From Bacteroides sp. (lineage in GTDB: Bacteria; Bacteroidota; Bacteroidia; Bacteroidales; UBA7960): DNA of 55,470 nt. The notes under the pieces are model-generated. The model saw only the letters and a list, made by a program, of their open reading frames with translations. It did not search any database and was not told the DNA's origin. Below, piece by piece: positions 26,001 through 34,557 of the stretch. The stretch is taken from positions 1-55,470 of the forward strand of contig JAZBOS010000158.1 of NCBI GenBank assembly GCA_036351255.1. Reading direction: 5' to 3'. Numbering within the stretch: the stretch's first letter is position 1; every line of letters starts with the position of its first letter. Both the position numbers and the translations under genes were made by a program.

Positions 26001-27568
26001 TGGGCATTGGACAGGATATAGTGATACAACTTTTCGTTGATAGTGATACGCTGGTCATCGTCATCATATTGAATAAACCCCTGGAAGGAAAGATTAAACA
26101 ACTCCTGCCTGACGGAAGCTGCATCTCGGTTAAAAAACCTGCTGTATTCTACCAGGTAGAACTCAGGGGTCTGGATTGCACGGGCATAACTCGAGAGCCT
26201 GGATAAGGGGTGAATATCGTCGATGCCTTTCACCCGATCATAGCGGGCCTGGCTGAAAAAATCGTGCGATTCAAATAAGGCCTCCCTGGGCTGACCAACC
26301 CCCTTAATCATTTGGAAGTTAGCGGTAGTCGAATCAACGTCCCAGTACAGGGCCTCACAATAAAGATCCAGACGGTGATAAGTATCGTAGAAAGGAGCCC
26401 TTGAATATCCCCGTTCGTCACGCATGGCTGATAACTCACGCCCTTCGTGGAGGTACCTGACCAGCAAGTTTGGGTGCCAGATGGAATCCCGTCCAAGAAT
26501 CAGTGTAAAGGAAGCCCTGTCTGACATCAGGCGGTCGGGGCGGATCACAAAGTTTTTGGAGCGCGAAACAACCACCAGGGTGTCTCCCCTGAATACCTCC
26601 ACCAGGGCATAGTCGCCAGAAGCATTGGCACCCTCTATCTGCGAACCATGTATGGAAAAGCCCCCGGTGTAATGAATGCCAGGGAAGACATCGTGGATCT
26701 GGTGTTCGCGCTGATAGGATTCAAATACCGGGAAGTTGGCACTCTCAGGGGTAAACTCAGCCACCACCCGCTCACGGATCCTGCCCTGCAAGGGGGTATC
26801 AAAGTAATCCAGATGAAAAAATGCCACCGAATCAGCTTCAAATTGTGCTTTGGAAAGATCCAGCTCCAGATGGTTCAGTTCCGCATACACTTTTTCAGGG
26901 TCAAACAAGGTGCGCTGCCAGGTAAATTTGCCACCCTTTCCCTCCCAGGTGTTACGGTCAAGGCTGGCCTGCCCTGTCGTGCGATAAATGACAGTGCTGT
27001 CTGTATAAGCCAGACATACCAGATCGCCATCCTTTACATCTACTACCGGTTCATTGTCCCTGAAGTCGAACACATAGCTGCCATTACGCAGCAACCACCT
27101 GACTGCTCCCGATTGAAACAGGGTGTTTTCCAAAAACAAATGTTTCGAGCGTTCAATGAATGCTGCTGTGCGGCTGGGGGTATGAGTCTGCATAGAATGC
27201 GCCAGGGCCTCGTGCCAGCGTGAAAAAAGAAGCCTGGCATCTTGTTGAACCCGGATATGCAGGAGGACCTCAAGGTAATTACCCAGGTCGGGCCAAGGGC
27301 TATAACGTCCACCCAGCAAGATGTCGACAACACCTGCGACAGTGTCTTTCTGGGACTCGGAAAAACCACCCGCCTCCCAAAACCCCTGAACACTGTCGGC
27401 CAGGGCTTCGGCTGTGGGCCTAAGGTTGCGGTCAAATGTGCTGAAGGTCTCCCTGATCCGGGGTGGGAAGGGTTTTGCCTCCATCTCGGCAACAGGCTCC
27501 TGTGCAGCAAGCGTCCAAACGGCTATAATCAGCAGGACACCTGTAAAAACTCTCCGGATCATAGGCAT
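23072..27568 (-). CDS. Very large secreted protein, unknown function
   Basis: 1498 residues. A signal peptide covers about residues 1-22, ending in ALAAQ-like WTLAAQ. There is no lipobox. The rest is nearly all beta-rich with many short repeats of strands and turns, notably segments such as YTGPLTMSSEGLVASGRLNY and SNKQ/YTASGNYDYRDKDGK that resemble successive solenoid or barrel-side units. I do not recognise a named domain; a beta-solenoid or a large outer-membrane assembly protein are both possible. It sits between prmA (15 nt) and plsY (11 nt), so it is part of a housekeeping operon, which suggests a vertically inherited, conserved envelope role. No frameshift is seen over 4.5 kb. Confidence 0.8.
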   Translation of the reverse strand: MPMIRRVFTGVLLIIAVWTLAAQEPVAEMEAKPFPPRIRETFSTFDRNLRPTAEALADSVQGFWEAGGFSESQKDTVAGVVDILLGGRYSPWPDLGNYLEVLLHIRVQQDARLLFSRWHEALAHSMQTHTPSRTAAFIERSKHLFLENTLFQSGAVRWLLRNGSYVFDFRDNEPVVDVKDGDLVCLAYTDSTVIYRTTGQASLDRNTWEGKGGKFTWQRTLFDPEKVYAELNHLELDLSKAQFEADSVAFFHLDYFDTPLQGRIRERVVAEFTPESANFPVFESYQREHQIHDVFPGIHYTGGFSIHGSQIEGANASGDYALVEVFRGDTLVVVSRSKNFVIRPDRLMSDRASFTLILGRDSIWHPNLLVRYLHEGRELSAMRDERGYSRAPFYDTYHRLDLYCEALYWDVDSTTANFQMIKGVGQPREALFESHDFFSQARYDRVKGIDDIHPLSRLSSYARAIQTPEFYLVEYSRFFNRDAASVRQELFNLSFQGFIQYDDDDQRITINEKLYHYILSNAQMKDYDVMQIRSTAPVNASLNIQTFDLELKGIERIPLSTAKNVVIYPNEEKVVMQANRNMAFDGRVESGLFDFYGKDFFFEYDLFKITLENSDSLSFSVRAFEPDSRGRFELVKVKNVLESINGELLVDHPSNKSGQHAFSGYPSFTSINESYVFYDNEGMFDGAYQRDSTYFKILPFTIENLDKASTDNIAFGGVFVSNGILPEFEDYLTVQRDYTLGFNTETAEGGIPVYAGKANYTGPLTMSSEGLVASGRLNYLSSVVEAEKLVLLPEEAVGTVRNFELEGGGEADYPAIHAEQAKISFVPGDNTMQITNTEEAIGLYDGKAGFKGDIMLTPTGLSGTGQLDVQQASIRAGDFVFRENNLISQRSDMEVVAPTGKQAFVHEDFSAAVDMENLTGTFSPVDQDANISFPAINLLAENYDYDWDIEEGLIDLRSSVSQRFPDYEHMSREELMKLDFSGYEMVFTDPVKDSLRFFAPKVFLELKDYNLNAEGVPLLRIADAAIFPDQGVLIVDAGGVIRPLENAVIVANTENQYHTFYGAGVEISSSKQYTASGNYDYRDKDGKVFPLFFESIKVNREGVTFADATLPDSLGFSLGPRFAFFGDAQVQANEQFLRFDGYSKIDLGCPGIDTDWFSFEGHIDPMDIRIPVVAGMMNPDRREVSIALMLAGDSLHIYPAVFLRRHHYLDREIISAYGYVMFDEGTGEYLVSENEKLDDLSLHHNLLRISERNCNIQGEGLIDLGVDLGQFKMENYGTVHYDYQTDQTDLELVMGLDFFFAERAFLPMVTSVNVSENRPLNLNSQKFRKYLLKHQGPEQTDLSMSEYLSQGVFNRLPEVLERPIMLGDVRLRWNQPSRSFISYGLIGLINLEEQQVIRQINGHMEVRKSRGGDTFTLLVRSSESGDAGIGREWYFFNMNNNQLKALSSVAAFNEAITKLKPRQRQRDRGDNEPPYSFTLEAERRPYDFFHFIRQINFN

Positions 27569-27583
27569 TTTTTTGGCAAGACT

Positions 27584-28429
27584 TTATTTCTGAAACCTCA
27601 GTGCCAGCCAGTCTCTTTTCTTTTTCTCCCCGGTAAAGGACAATCCCCAACCTTCCACGGCTGCAATCATCTCTTTACGGTCCTTTTCCAGGAAACCGCT
27701 GAGCAAGAGAACACCCCCTTTTTTGAGTACCGACACATAGTTTTCCATATCCTGCAACAGCACGTTTTTGGTGATGTTGGCAATGATCACATCGAAGCTT
27801 TCGGCTCCCAGCAGGGTAGCATCACCGTGTAAAACGCGAATCCAGGGGGTGTTGTTGCGTTGGGCATTCTCAATCGTATTCTCGTAGGCATAAATATAAT
27901 TGTCGATGGCCAGCACGGGCTTTGCTCCCTTACGGGCCGCCATGATGGCCAGCAGCCCGGTGCCACAGCCCATATCAAGCAAGGATTTCCCTTCAACATC
28001 TTCCTCCAGCAGCCATTCCACCATCAAGGAGGTGGTCTCATGATGTCCGGTGCCAAACGACATCTTGGGCTCGATCACAAACTCCATCTCCACCCCGGGC
28101 TTTGGGGGATGAAAAGGAGCCCGTACATAACAGGCATTGCCAATCAATACTGGCTCAAAGTTGCTTTCCCACACCTGGTTCCAGTTCTGCCCGTCAATTT
28201 GCTTCACCACATAATCCACCCTGGGCTTTTCTTCTGCTTCACCCGCATCAAGGGCTTCTTCCAAGGCTTCTTCCCTGAAGTCAGCGGCGCTGATGTAAGC
28301 CTTGAAACCCTCATCCGTCTCTTCAAAACTCTCAAAGCCAAGGTCAGCAAGGGCTGCAATGAAGATTTCGCTCCAGGGCTGCACCGGGTCCAGCCTGCAG
28401 CTCAGCTCTACGTAATCGAGACTGCTCAT
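27584..28429 (-). CDS. prmA: Ribosomal protein L11 methyltransferase
   Basis: 281-residue cytosolic SAM-dependent enzyme that trimethylates ribosomal protein L11. The N-terminal substrate-binding domain (about 1-100) includes NWNQVWESNFEPVLIG. The catalytic domain has the diagnostic SFGTGHHETT, motif I LLDMGCGTGLLAIMAA and the post-motif IIANITKNVLL. Length is normal. The start lies 10 nt after the tpiA stop and the gene precedes the giant secreted protein by 15 nt. Confidence 0.95.
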   Translation of the reverse strand: MSSLDYVELSCRLDPVQPWSEIFIAALADLGFESFEETDEGFKAYISAADFREEALEEALDAGEAEEKPRVDYVVKQIDGQNWNQVWESNFEPVLIGNACYVRAPFHPPKPGVEMEFVIEPKMSFGTGHHETTSLMVEWLLEEDVEGKSLLDMGCGTGLLAIMAARKGAKPVLAIDNYIYAYENTIENAQRNNTPWIRVLHGDATLLGAESFDVIIANITKNVLLQDMENYVSVLKKGGVLLLSGFLEKDRKEMIAAVEGWGLSFTGEKKKRDWLALRFQK

Positions 28430-28439
28430 GCTTCAGGGT

Positions 28440-29213
28440 TTAAAAAGAACTGATGATGGCAACAAAATCGTTTGCCTTCAGTGATGCCCCGCCAATGAGG
28501 CCGCCGTCCACATCGGGCTGTGAGAAAAGTTCATTGGCATTCTGGGCATTGCAACTCCCGCCATAAAGGATGGAGATTTTATCCGCAGTCCCCGGGCCGT
28601 ATTTTTTGGCCAAGGTTTTGCGGATAAAGGCGTGCATCTCCTGGGCCTGCTCAGGCGAAGCGGTGACCCCTGTGCCAATGGCCCAAACAGGCTCATAGGC
28701 AATGACCACTTTTTCAAAGGTTTTCTGATCGAGCCAGAACAAACCATTGACAATCTGTTCCTTCACCACGTCGAAATGCTTCTCAGCTTCACGATCGGGC
28801 AACACTTCACCGCAGCAGTATACAGGGATCAAATCATGTTTCAGTGCCTGTTCCACCTTTTTTGCCAGCAGTTCATTGTCCTCGTGGAAATATGCCCGGC
28901 GCTCACTGTGCCCGATCAGCGTATGGGTAGCCCCACATGACTTCACCATCGATGCTGCCACCTCACCCGTATAAGCGCCCTTTTCAAGAAAATGAATGTT
29001 TTGTGAGCCCACCGAAACCCCGGAGGTACCTGCTGAGGCCTTTACCACCTCGGTAAGAAAAACAAAGGGCGGAAAAAACAATACCTCAGGTTGGCCTGAC
29101 AAATCGTCCAAAGGCTTTTCACTGATCTTTTCACAAATTTCTTTGGCCAGGGTACGCCCGCCTTCCAGATCAAGGTTCATCTTCCAGTTTCCTGCAACAA
29201 TCTTTTTTCGCAT
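28440..29213 (-). CDS. tpiA: Triose-phosphate isomerase
   Basis: 257-residue glycolytic enzyme interconverting dihydroxyacetone phosphate and glyceraldehyde-3-phosphate. Catalytic residues are visible: Lys in AGNWKMN, His in IGHSERR, and Glu in VIAYEPVWAIGTG; the phosphate loop ILYGGSCNAQNA and C-terminal GGLIGGASL are intact. First gene of the tpiA-prmA-giant protein-plsY run; 120 nt separate it from tsaC, enough for a promoter of its own. Confidence 0.97.
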   Translation of the reverse strand: MRKKIVAGNWKMNLDLEGGRTLAKEICEKISEKPLDDLSGQPEVLFFPPFVFLTEVVKASAGTSGVSVGSQNIHFLEKGAYTGEVAASMVKSCGATHTLIGHSERRAYFHEDNELLAKKVEQALKHDLIPVYCCGEVLPDREAEKHFDVVKEQIVNGLFWLDQKTFEKVVIAYEPVWAIGTGVTASPEQAQEMHAFIRKTLAKKYGPGTADKISILYGGSCNAQNANELFSQPDVDGGLIGGASLKANDFVAIISSF

Positions 29214-29333
29214 AGGTCAATTATTTTCAGTGATTTATAGAATTCCAAATAAGCCAGCCATTCAGGCTACGGCCAAAGGGCTAAAGTTAAGCATTTTCAA
29301 GGGTTTTTCAGCGCCAGGCAGGCTGCCAAAAAA

Positions 29334-30299
29334 TCAAATATCAAATCCTGACATTCTCCAGTTATATTCAGCCTTCCTTAAACGATCCATGATTGCCTTG
29401 CCAATGCCAACATCAGGAACAGGCTCCGCCACAATAATTTCTATTTGGCTGTCCTCCTCAAAAGCATGCATGGCACTAAACATATTCACCGCATAATCCT
29501 TCAGGTCACTTTTTTCAGAAACACGGATCACTTTTGCATAATCGCCCTCATAATTCCCCGTAAACGAAATTAAACCAGCCTTCCTTTTTTCAAAATCGGG
29601 CGGATAAAACGCATCAGCCACCATCATTCTTTTGGCAGGACTGTAATGCGATTTCACCATTCCGGGCGCCATAATGGCATCGGCGCCGGCGGTTTCATCA
29701 AAAGGGATTATCGCTTCTATTTCCTCCCTGGTGATTATTCCATTTCGCAAGATTTTGAACCCCTTGTCCGAAAGTTTGATAATGGTTGATTCGATCCCGA
29801 CCGTGGTTTTTCCGCCATCAATAATGTAGTCAATATCAGGTAATTGCTTCCTCACATGGGCGGCGGTGGTGGGACTGATCCTTCCGAATTTATTGGCACT
29901 GGGAGCGGCAACCGGACATCCCGACAAGGAAATCAACTGCAAGGCAATATCGTTGGCAGGCATGCGAATGCCAACCGTTGGCAGCCCGGATGTCACAATA
30001 TCAGGAACAAGGCTGCTTTTGGGCAGCACCATGGTTAAAGATCCGGGCCAGAATCTTTCTCCCAGTTTAAAAACCCTTTCATCGCTTTCAATGGTAAGCC
30101 TTTTCAAATCTTCCAGATCAGCAATATGAACAATCAAGGGATCGAATGAAGGACGTTCTTTTGCTTCAAATATTCTGGCTACTGCTTGCGGGTCAAGAGC
30201 GTTTGCCCCTAGTCCGTAGACGGTTTCGGTAGGGAAAGCAACCAATTTTCCTTCTTGTATGTACCTGGCAGCAATTTCGATGCTATTGGATTCCGACAT
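29334..30299 (-). CDS. tsaC: L-threonylcarbamoyladenylate synthase (Sua5/TsaC)
   Basis: 321-residue cytosolic enzyme that makes threonylcarbamoyl-AMP for the t6A modification of tRNA. The YrdC domain (about 8-200) contains GKLVAFPTETVYGLGANALD, KERPSFDPLIVHI and PVAAPSANKFGRISPT. The extra C-terminal Sua5 domain (about 210-321) makes it the long Sua5 form rather than short TsaC. It begins 23 nt after purE and is probably transcribed with purK-purE. Confidence 0.94.
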   Translation of the reverse strand: MSESNSIEIAARYIQEGKLVAFPTETVYGLGANALDPQAVARIFEAKERPSFDPLIVHIADLEDLKRLTIESDERVFKLGERFWPGSLTMVLPKSSLVPDIVTSGLPTVGIRMPANDIALQLISLSGCPVAAPSANKFGRISPTTAAHVRKQLPDIDYIIDGGKTTVGIESTIIKLSDKGFKILRNGIITREEIEAIIPFDETAGADAIMAPGMVKSHYSPAKRMMVADAFYPPDFEKRKAGLISFTGNYEGDYAKVIRVSEKSDLKDYAVNMFSAMHAFEEDSQIEIIVAEPVPDVGIGKAIMDRLRKAEYNWRMSGFDI

Positions 30300-30322
30300 A
30301 AAAAATATTTCAAAAATCCTTC

Positions 30323-30814
30323 CTAAGTCTTCAGGTTTTTGGCTTTGGTCATCACCTGTTTCTTAAGGGCTGTCTTGTACTCCAATATTTTTTCCCTGAC
30401 GACCTTGTTTGATACCGAAAGGATTTGAGCAGCCAGGATTCCGGCATTTTTGGCCCCGTTCAGGGCTACCGTTGCCACGGGCACTCCTCCCGGCATTTGC
30501 AATATGGATAGCACAGAATCCCATCCATCGATAGAGTTGCTTGATTTTATGGGTACTCCGATTACAGGCAGCGGCGAAATGGAAGCCACCATGCCCGGCA
30601 GGTGGGCGGCCCCTCCTGCCCCGGCAATGATCACCTCTATGCCACGCAGATGCGCAATGGAAGCAAATTCATAGAGCTTTTCAGGGGTCCGGTGGGCCGA
30701 AACAATATCCATTTCATAACCTACGCCAAACTGGTCTAACATTTCAGCTGCCTGCCTCATGACAGGCAAATCTGAATCTGACCCCATCACTATGCTTACT
30801 TGCTTATTTATCAT
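30323..30814 (-). CDS. purE: N5-carboxyaminoimidazole ribonucleotide mutase
   Basis: 163-residue cytosolic purine-synthesis enzyme converting N5-CAIR to CAIR. The class I PurE signature SIVMGSDSDLPVM, followed by SAHRTPEKL and AGAGGAAHLPGMVAS, is intact. The ATG at 30814 overlaps the purK stop by 4 nt (ATGA), which fixes the start; the longer frame to 30865 would extend into purK. It works directly after PurK. Confidence 0.97.
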   Translation of the reverse strand: MINKQVSIVMGSDSDLPVMRQAAEMLDQFGVGYEMDIVSAHRTPEKLYEFASIAHLRGIEVIIAGAGGAAHLPGMVASISPLPVIGVPIKSSNSIDGWDSVLSILQMPGGVPVATVALNGAKNAGILAAQILSVSNKVVREKILEYKTALKKQVMTKAKNLKT

Positions 30815-31965
30815 GACTTTACCTTTATTAAATGTTTTACTTTCTCTGCCTTCTTTAATGCACATTCCAGCGAAGACGACAAAACGGTAACGTGTCCCAT
30901 CTTCCGGTACGGCTTGGTGACCTTTTTCCCGTAAAGGTGAATCTTAACGCCGTCAATGGCCATGCTTTCGGTCAGCCCTTCATATTTTACGGGACCCTCG
31001 TTCCCTTCCTCTCCCAGCAAATTAATCATAACCGAAGGAAGCTTGATTTTGGTACTGCCAAGGGGCAGGTTAAGGATGGCTCGCAGGTGCTGCTCGAACT
31101 GTGAGGTGATTATGCTTTCAATGGTATGGTGCCCGCTATTGTGCGGCCGGGGCGCAATTTCATTTACAAGCAACTCGCCTCCTGAATCAATAAAAAACTC
31201 AACGGCAAGCAAGCCTTCCATGTTGAGCAGTTCAATGATCTCGCCGGCAATATTCAAAGCTTTTTCCGACTGCTCAGCCGTAATTTTGGAAGGGCATAAT
31301 AATTTGTCGACCAGGTTGGCATGGGGGTCGAAAACCATTTCAACCACCGGAAAACACTTGATTTCTCCCCTTTTATTCCGGGCTGCAATAACAGAAACTT
31401 CCTTTGAAATACTGATCTTTTTCTCAACAACCGATGCCCCTGGAAGCAACCTGTTCAGTTCGGTTTCATTGTTAATAACAGCAACCCCACGCCCATCGTA
31501 GCCCCCTTGTCTAAGTTTCTGCACAAAGGGATATCCTATTTCGCCTTTCTCCACCATTGCGGATAAATCAGCAGGATTGTTGCAAAGAAAAAATGGCGAG
31601 CTTGGGATGCCGTTCTTTTTATAAAACGCTTTTTGCTTGCCCTTATCCTGAATCATTTCAAGAATTTCAGGGTCGGGCACAATCCTGCAGCCCTCTGATT
31701 TCAGCTTTTTTAAAGCATCAATGTTTATGCTTTCTATTTCGAAGGTAAGCACATCCACCAGCTTCCCGAAATGGTATACAGAATCAAAATCCAGATGGCT
31801 GCCTTGTATGAAGTGTGAGGCAATACTACTTGCCGGGCAATTTTCATCCTGGTCTAAAACATAGGTGATGATATCCCACTTGCTCGCTTCCTGGATCAGC
31901 ATTTTGCCAAGCTGTCCACCCGCAATGATTCCCAGTTTCAGATTTGATGTAACAAGCCTTTCCAT
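30811..31965 (-). CDS. purK: 5-(carboxyamino)imidazole ribonucleotide synthase
   Basis: 384-residue ATP-grasp enzyme that carboxylates AIR to N5-CAIR using bicarbonate. The N-terminal LGIIAGGQLGKMLIQEAS is the PurK nucleotide-type fold; the ATP-grasp domain includes QKLRQGGYDGRGVAVI, and ending motifs EIAPRPHNSGHHTIE bind metal and substrate. It heads the purK-purE-tsaC unit and its stop overlaps purE. No PurR-type operator was recognised upstream. Confidence 0.96.
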   Translation of the reverse strand: MERLVTSNLKLGIIAGGQLGKMLIQEASKWDIITYVLDQDENCPASSIASHFIQGSHLDFDSVYHFGKLVDVLTFEIESINIDALKKLKSEGCRIVPDPEILEMIQDKGKQKAFYKKNGIPSSPFFLCNNPADLSAMVEKGEIGYPFVQKLRQGGYDGRGVAVINNETELNRLLPGASVVEKKISISKEVSVIAARNKRGEIKCFPVVEMVFDPHANLVDKLLCPSKITAEQSEKALNIAGEIIELLNMEGLLAVEFFIDSGGELLVNEIAPRPHNSGHHTIESIITSQFEQHLRAILNLPLGSTKIKLPSVMINLLGEEGNEGPVKYEGLTESMAIDGVKIHLYGKKVTKPYRKMGHVTVLSSSLECALKKAEKVKHLIKVKS

Positions 31966-32183
31966 AATCCAGTTATTTTTCGATAATTTTCTTGCTTCAG
32001 CCGAATGCGGGCGAGGTCATTTTACACCCTAATTGCCAAGAGTTTACCTATGGCAATTTGTCCGAACCTGGTGCCGCAAAAAACAACACGAAGTTACGAT
32101 TTATAAGGAGATTTCAGAAGGCCGAAAGCCGGTTAATTGAATGAAAAACGGGAACAAGCGAATTTTCAAATACCAAAAGTTTT

Positions 32184-32765
32184 TCACCCCTGGCAATCGT
32201 ATTCCATATATGCAGTGGTGTTTTCCTTCACCAGCCTGCCGTGTAGCTTTTCAACAACATATAAGGCCAGGTCTATCCCAGCGCTGATGCCGGCAGAGGT
32301 CATGATCCCGCCATTATCAATAAAGCGTTTCTCCCGGTTAGCGATCGCCCCGCTTGCAATCCTCAATACATCATCAACGACCAGTTGGTGGGTTGCAAAC
32401 TCCTGGTTGTCGAGCAATCCAAGCTTTGCCAGCACCCTGGCGCCAGAACAGACCGAGAAGGTTATCTCTGATCTTTCGCAGGTGGATTGCATCCAATCCA
32501 TCAAGGGTAAATTGCCGATCACATTTTTGGTCCCTTCCCCTCCGGGTATTACCAGAATATCAATGGCAGGGCAGTTCTGAATGGAATAATCGGGCAATAC
32601 CTTCATACCATGCACCGACTTTATGGCCTGACCTGTCTCTGAAATGGTGGAGATGTTGAAAAGTTTAAAATCATTTAACTCATTGGCCACCGAAAAAACC
32701 TCATACGGCCCCGCAAAATCAAGCAGTTCCACATCATCAAATAAAAGGATTCCTATTGTTCTCAT
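32184..32765 (-). CDS. DJ-1/PfpI family protein (GATase1-like)
   Basis: 193-residue cytosolic protein. The nucleophile-elbow Cys106 sits in ITFSVCSGARVLAK, and the glutamate-type motif near the start, LLFDDVELLDFAGPYEVF, is that of the isonitrile-hydratase/AraC-N-terminal branch rather than of PfpI proteases. LVIPGGEG is the conserved strand-turn. Function may be isonitrile hydratase-like or glyoxalase/protein-repair; the sequence alone does not decide. It stands alone, 218 nt from purK and 142 nt from the secreted-protein gene. Confidence 0.87.
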   Translation of the reverse strand: MRTIGILLFDDVELLDFAGPYEVFSVANELNDFKLFNISTISETGQAIKSVHGMKVLPDYSIQNCPAIDILVIPGGEGTKNVIGNLPLMDWMQSTCERSEITFSVCSGARVLAKLGLLDNQEFATHQLVVDDVLRIASGAIANREKRFIDNGGIMTSAGISAGIDLALYVVEKLHGRLVKENTTAYMEYDCQG

Positions 32766-32907
32766 AATAAAATATTACCCGGGTTAATATTTTGAAAACA
32801 CGCTTTTCAAATATAAAGGTTTTTAATATTTAATGATTCAGATTGGAAAAGCATTTTTTATGGAGTAAAAAAGGAACGGAATTACAGATTCCCCTCGGCA
32901 GGGATGT

Positions 32908-33600
32908 TTAGTTCAAACTATAATTCAGGGAAAAAACCAGCATCGGAAAAATCCGCTCATTGCCGCAGGTTTCCATATATCCCATGCCGGGGATGTAATT
33001 CTGGTATCCATACAAATCCAGATACTTCCCGGAAGGGAAAGAGACTTGAAATCCGGCACCAGAAGTCCATTTGCCGGAAATTCTGAAATTATAACCTGCA
33101 GCTGCGGTGAATCCGGGAATAAAAACATTTTGGCTTAAAGCTTCAGGCGGACTGTTTTCAACTTCCGGGTTTCTGTATGCTGCCTTTTCAAAAACCCAGG
33201 ATCCGGTCAGGAAACCACCAAGGAAGAAATAGTTCTTTTTCTCCATGTCATGCCTGAAGTTGTATATCAGCCCAGCCTTTAAAAAGCCCCCGGATTGATT
33301 TTCAAGCGAAAACCCATTGTTGCCGCATTTGTAATGAGGCGACATAAACCAGCCCAACCAATCAAAGGACTTTGAATAATTAAGGGTATAGCCTGTACTC
33401 ATACTAATGGAATATTGCGGATCCCGGGCCATCTCATAAGTCAGATCCAGGGCGGTGGCAGGCAACTGAAGGAGGTTTATTCCGATCTCCCTGCTCCAGT
33501 TCCTTTCGCCCTGGCCCGAGACCTTCCCAATGGTCAATGCAAATGCCATGAAAATAAAAATGGAGCGTTTCTTTCCCAATATCGGTCTCCTTTTAAACAT
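32908..33600 (-). CDS. Secreted protein, probable outer-membrane beta-barrel
   Basis: About 230 residues from ATG 33600. The N-terminus is a typical signal peptide (basic, then FIFMAFALTIG, ending KVSGQ). The mature part alternates hydrophobic and aromatic residues and ends in an aromatic-rich strand (MLVFSLNYSLN), as in small outer-membrane barrels. An alternative in-frame start at 33648 overlaps the upstream LytTR gene by 11 nt and would imply translational coupling, with the signal peptide then preceded by 16 residues. No family recognised. Close linkage to the LytTR membrane regulator suggests co-expression or regulation by it. Confidence 0.72.
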   Translation of the reverse strand: MFKRRPILGKKRSIFIFMAFALTIGKVSGQGERNWSREIGINLLQLPATALDLTYEMARDPQYSISMSTGYTLNYSKSFDWLGWFMSPHYKCGNNGFSLENQSGGFLKAGLIYNFRHDMEKKNYFFLGGFLTGSWVFEKAAYRNPEVENSPPEALSQNVFIPGFTAAAGYNFRISGKWTSGAGFQVSFPSGKYLDLYGYQNYIPGMGYMETCGNERIFPMLVFSLNYSLN

Positions 33601-33637
33601 CCCTGGTTGATTGTAATTGTTGAAAGATTCCATTCCA

Positions 33638-34456
33638 CTATTCATCATTTTTCAAAGCCTCCTTCACCGCTTTCCTGTAACTCCGCCCTATATTTAAATT
33701 CACATCTTCCACCGTCACTTCATCATACGAGATGCTCCTGATCTTTTCCTTGTTGATGATGAAAGAGCGGTGAATCCTGATAAAAGAATCAGGCAAGCGG
33801 TCCGCCAGGTTACTTATTTTTTCTTTACTGATAATTTGCTCCTTCATCGTATTTACACGAATGTAATCCGAGAAGCTTTCTATGTAGGAGATTTCCTGGT
33901 AAGGAATTCTTGCCAATTTTCTATTGGACATAATCTCAAGGAAAGGATCCTGGATTTTACTTTTTTCCTCCAGCAGTTGCTGGATGAAAAGCCTGTTATT
34001 CCTCACCTGGCGGAGCATTATAAGGAGCACCCCCACAAAAACCAGCAGATAAAGGATTACAGCCAATAAAATGGTATCCGAAGCATTGGGCCCCAGGTTG
34101 CTGAAATTAAAATTCCCGAGGTAAATAAACGAAAACATCAGTACAATCATTTCAAGGTATACCGAAACGATCGCTGTGTAAAAGGTGTACAGGAAAAATT
34201 TAAGATATTTCTTTTTCAGCAGATACCTTGGCGCAAGGTAGTAGTTGAAAAAATAGGAAGTCCCCAGCACGATGGGTAAGAGCATGCTGATAAAATAGAA
34301 CGCAGCGATATTATTCCCCCACGATCGTCCGAAGACCACCGTCAGGACCAGAACCACTAACACACCATAAGCAATGTGGCTAAAGAGATATAACGATTTT
34401 CCTTTAATTAATGGCAAATTTTTCCCAAATTTCGCAAAAAGCAATAAAATACCCAA
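33638..34456 (-). CDS. Membrane-bound LytTR-domain transcriptional regulator
   Basis: 272 residues. Four transmembrane helices (about 25-45, 50-75, 88-112, 125-150) lead to a C-terminal LytTR DNA-binding domain (about 175-270), with ISYIESFSDYIRVNT, FIRIHRSFIINKEKI and NIGRSYRKAVKEAL. There is no receiver domain, so it is a one-component membrane regulator rather than a response regulator. The start is TTG at 34456 and no nearby ATG is available in frame. It is transcribed toward the secreted barrel gene and diverges from the MotA/TolQ/ExbB-like gene. Confidence 0.83.
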   Translation of the reverse strand: MGILLLFAKFGKNLPLIKGKSLYLFSHIAYGVLVVLVLTVVFGRSWGNNIAAFYFISMLLPIVLGTSYFFNYYLAPRYLLKKKYLKFFLYTFYTAIVSVYLEMIVLMFSFIYLGNFNFSNLGPNASDTILLAVILYLLVFVGVLLIMLRQVRNNRLFIQQLLEEKSKIQDPFLEIMSNRKLARIPYQEISYIESFSDYIRVNTMKEQIISKEKISNLADRLPDSFIRIHRSFIINKEKIRSISYDEVTVEDVNLNIGRSYRKAVKEALKNDE

Positions 34457-34495
34457 TCACTGTCGGTAAACAACCCTTTTAGAACCGGATTCAAC

Positions 34496-34527
34496 CTTGC
34501 CCAGGACCATCAGCACCACTAACTTAG
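34496..34527 (+). promoter_or_regulatory. Possible promoter of the MotA/TolQ/ExbB-like gene
   Basis: CTTG (34496-34499) and TAACTTAG (34520-34527) are separated by 20 nt, each one base off the Bacteroidota boxes. The leader to ATG 34558 would be about 25 nt. Weak by itself, supported by spacing. Confidence 0.4.
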
Positions 34528-34557
34528 CACTATTATTAACCCTTGAAAAAAAATGCT

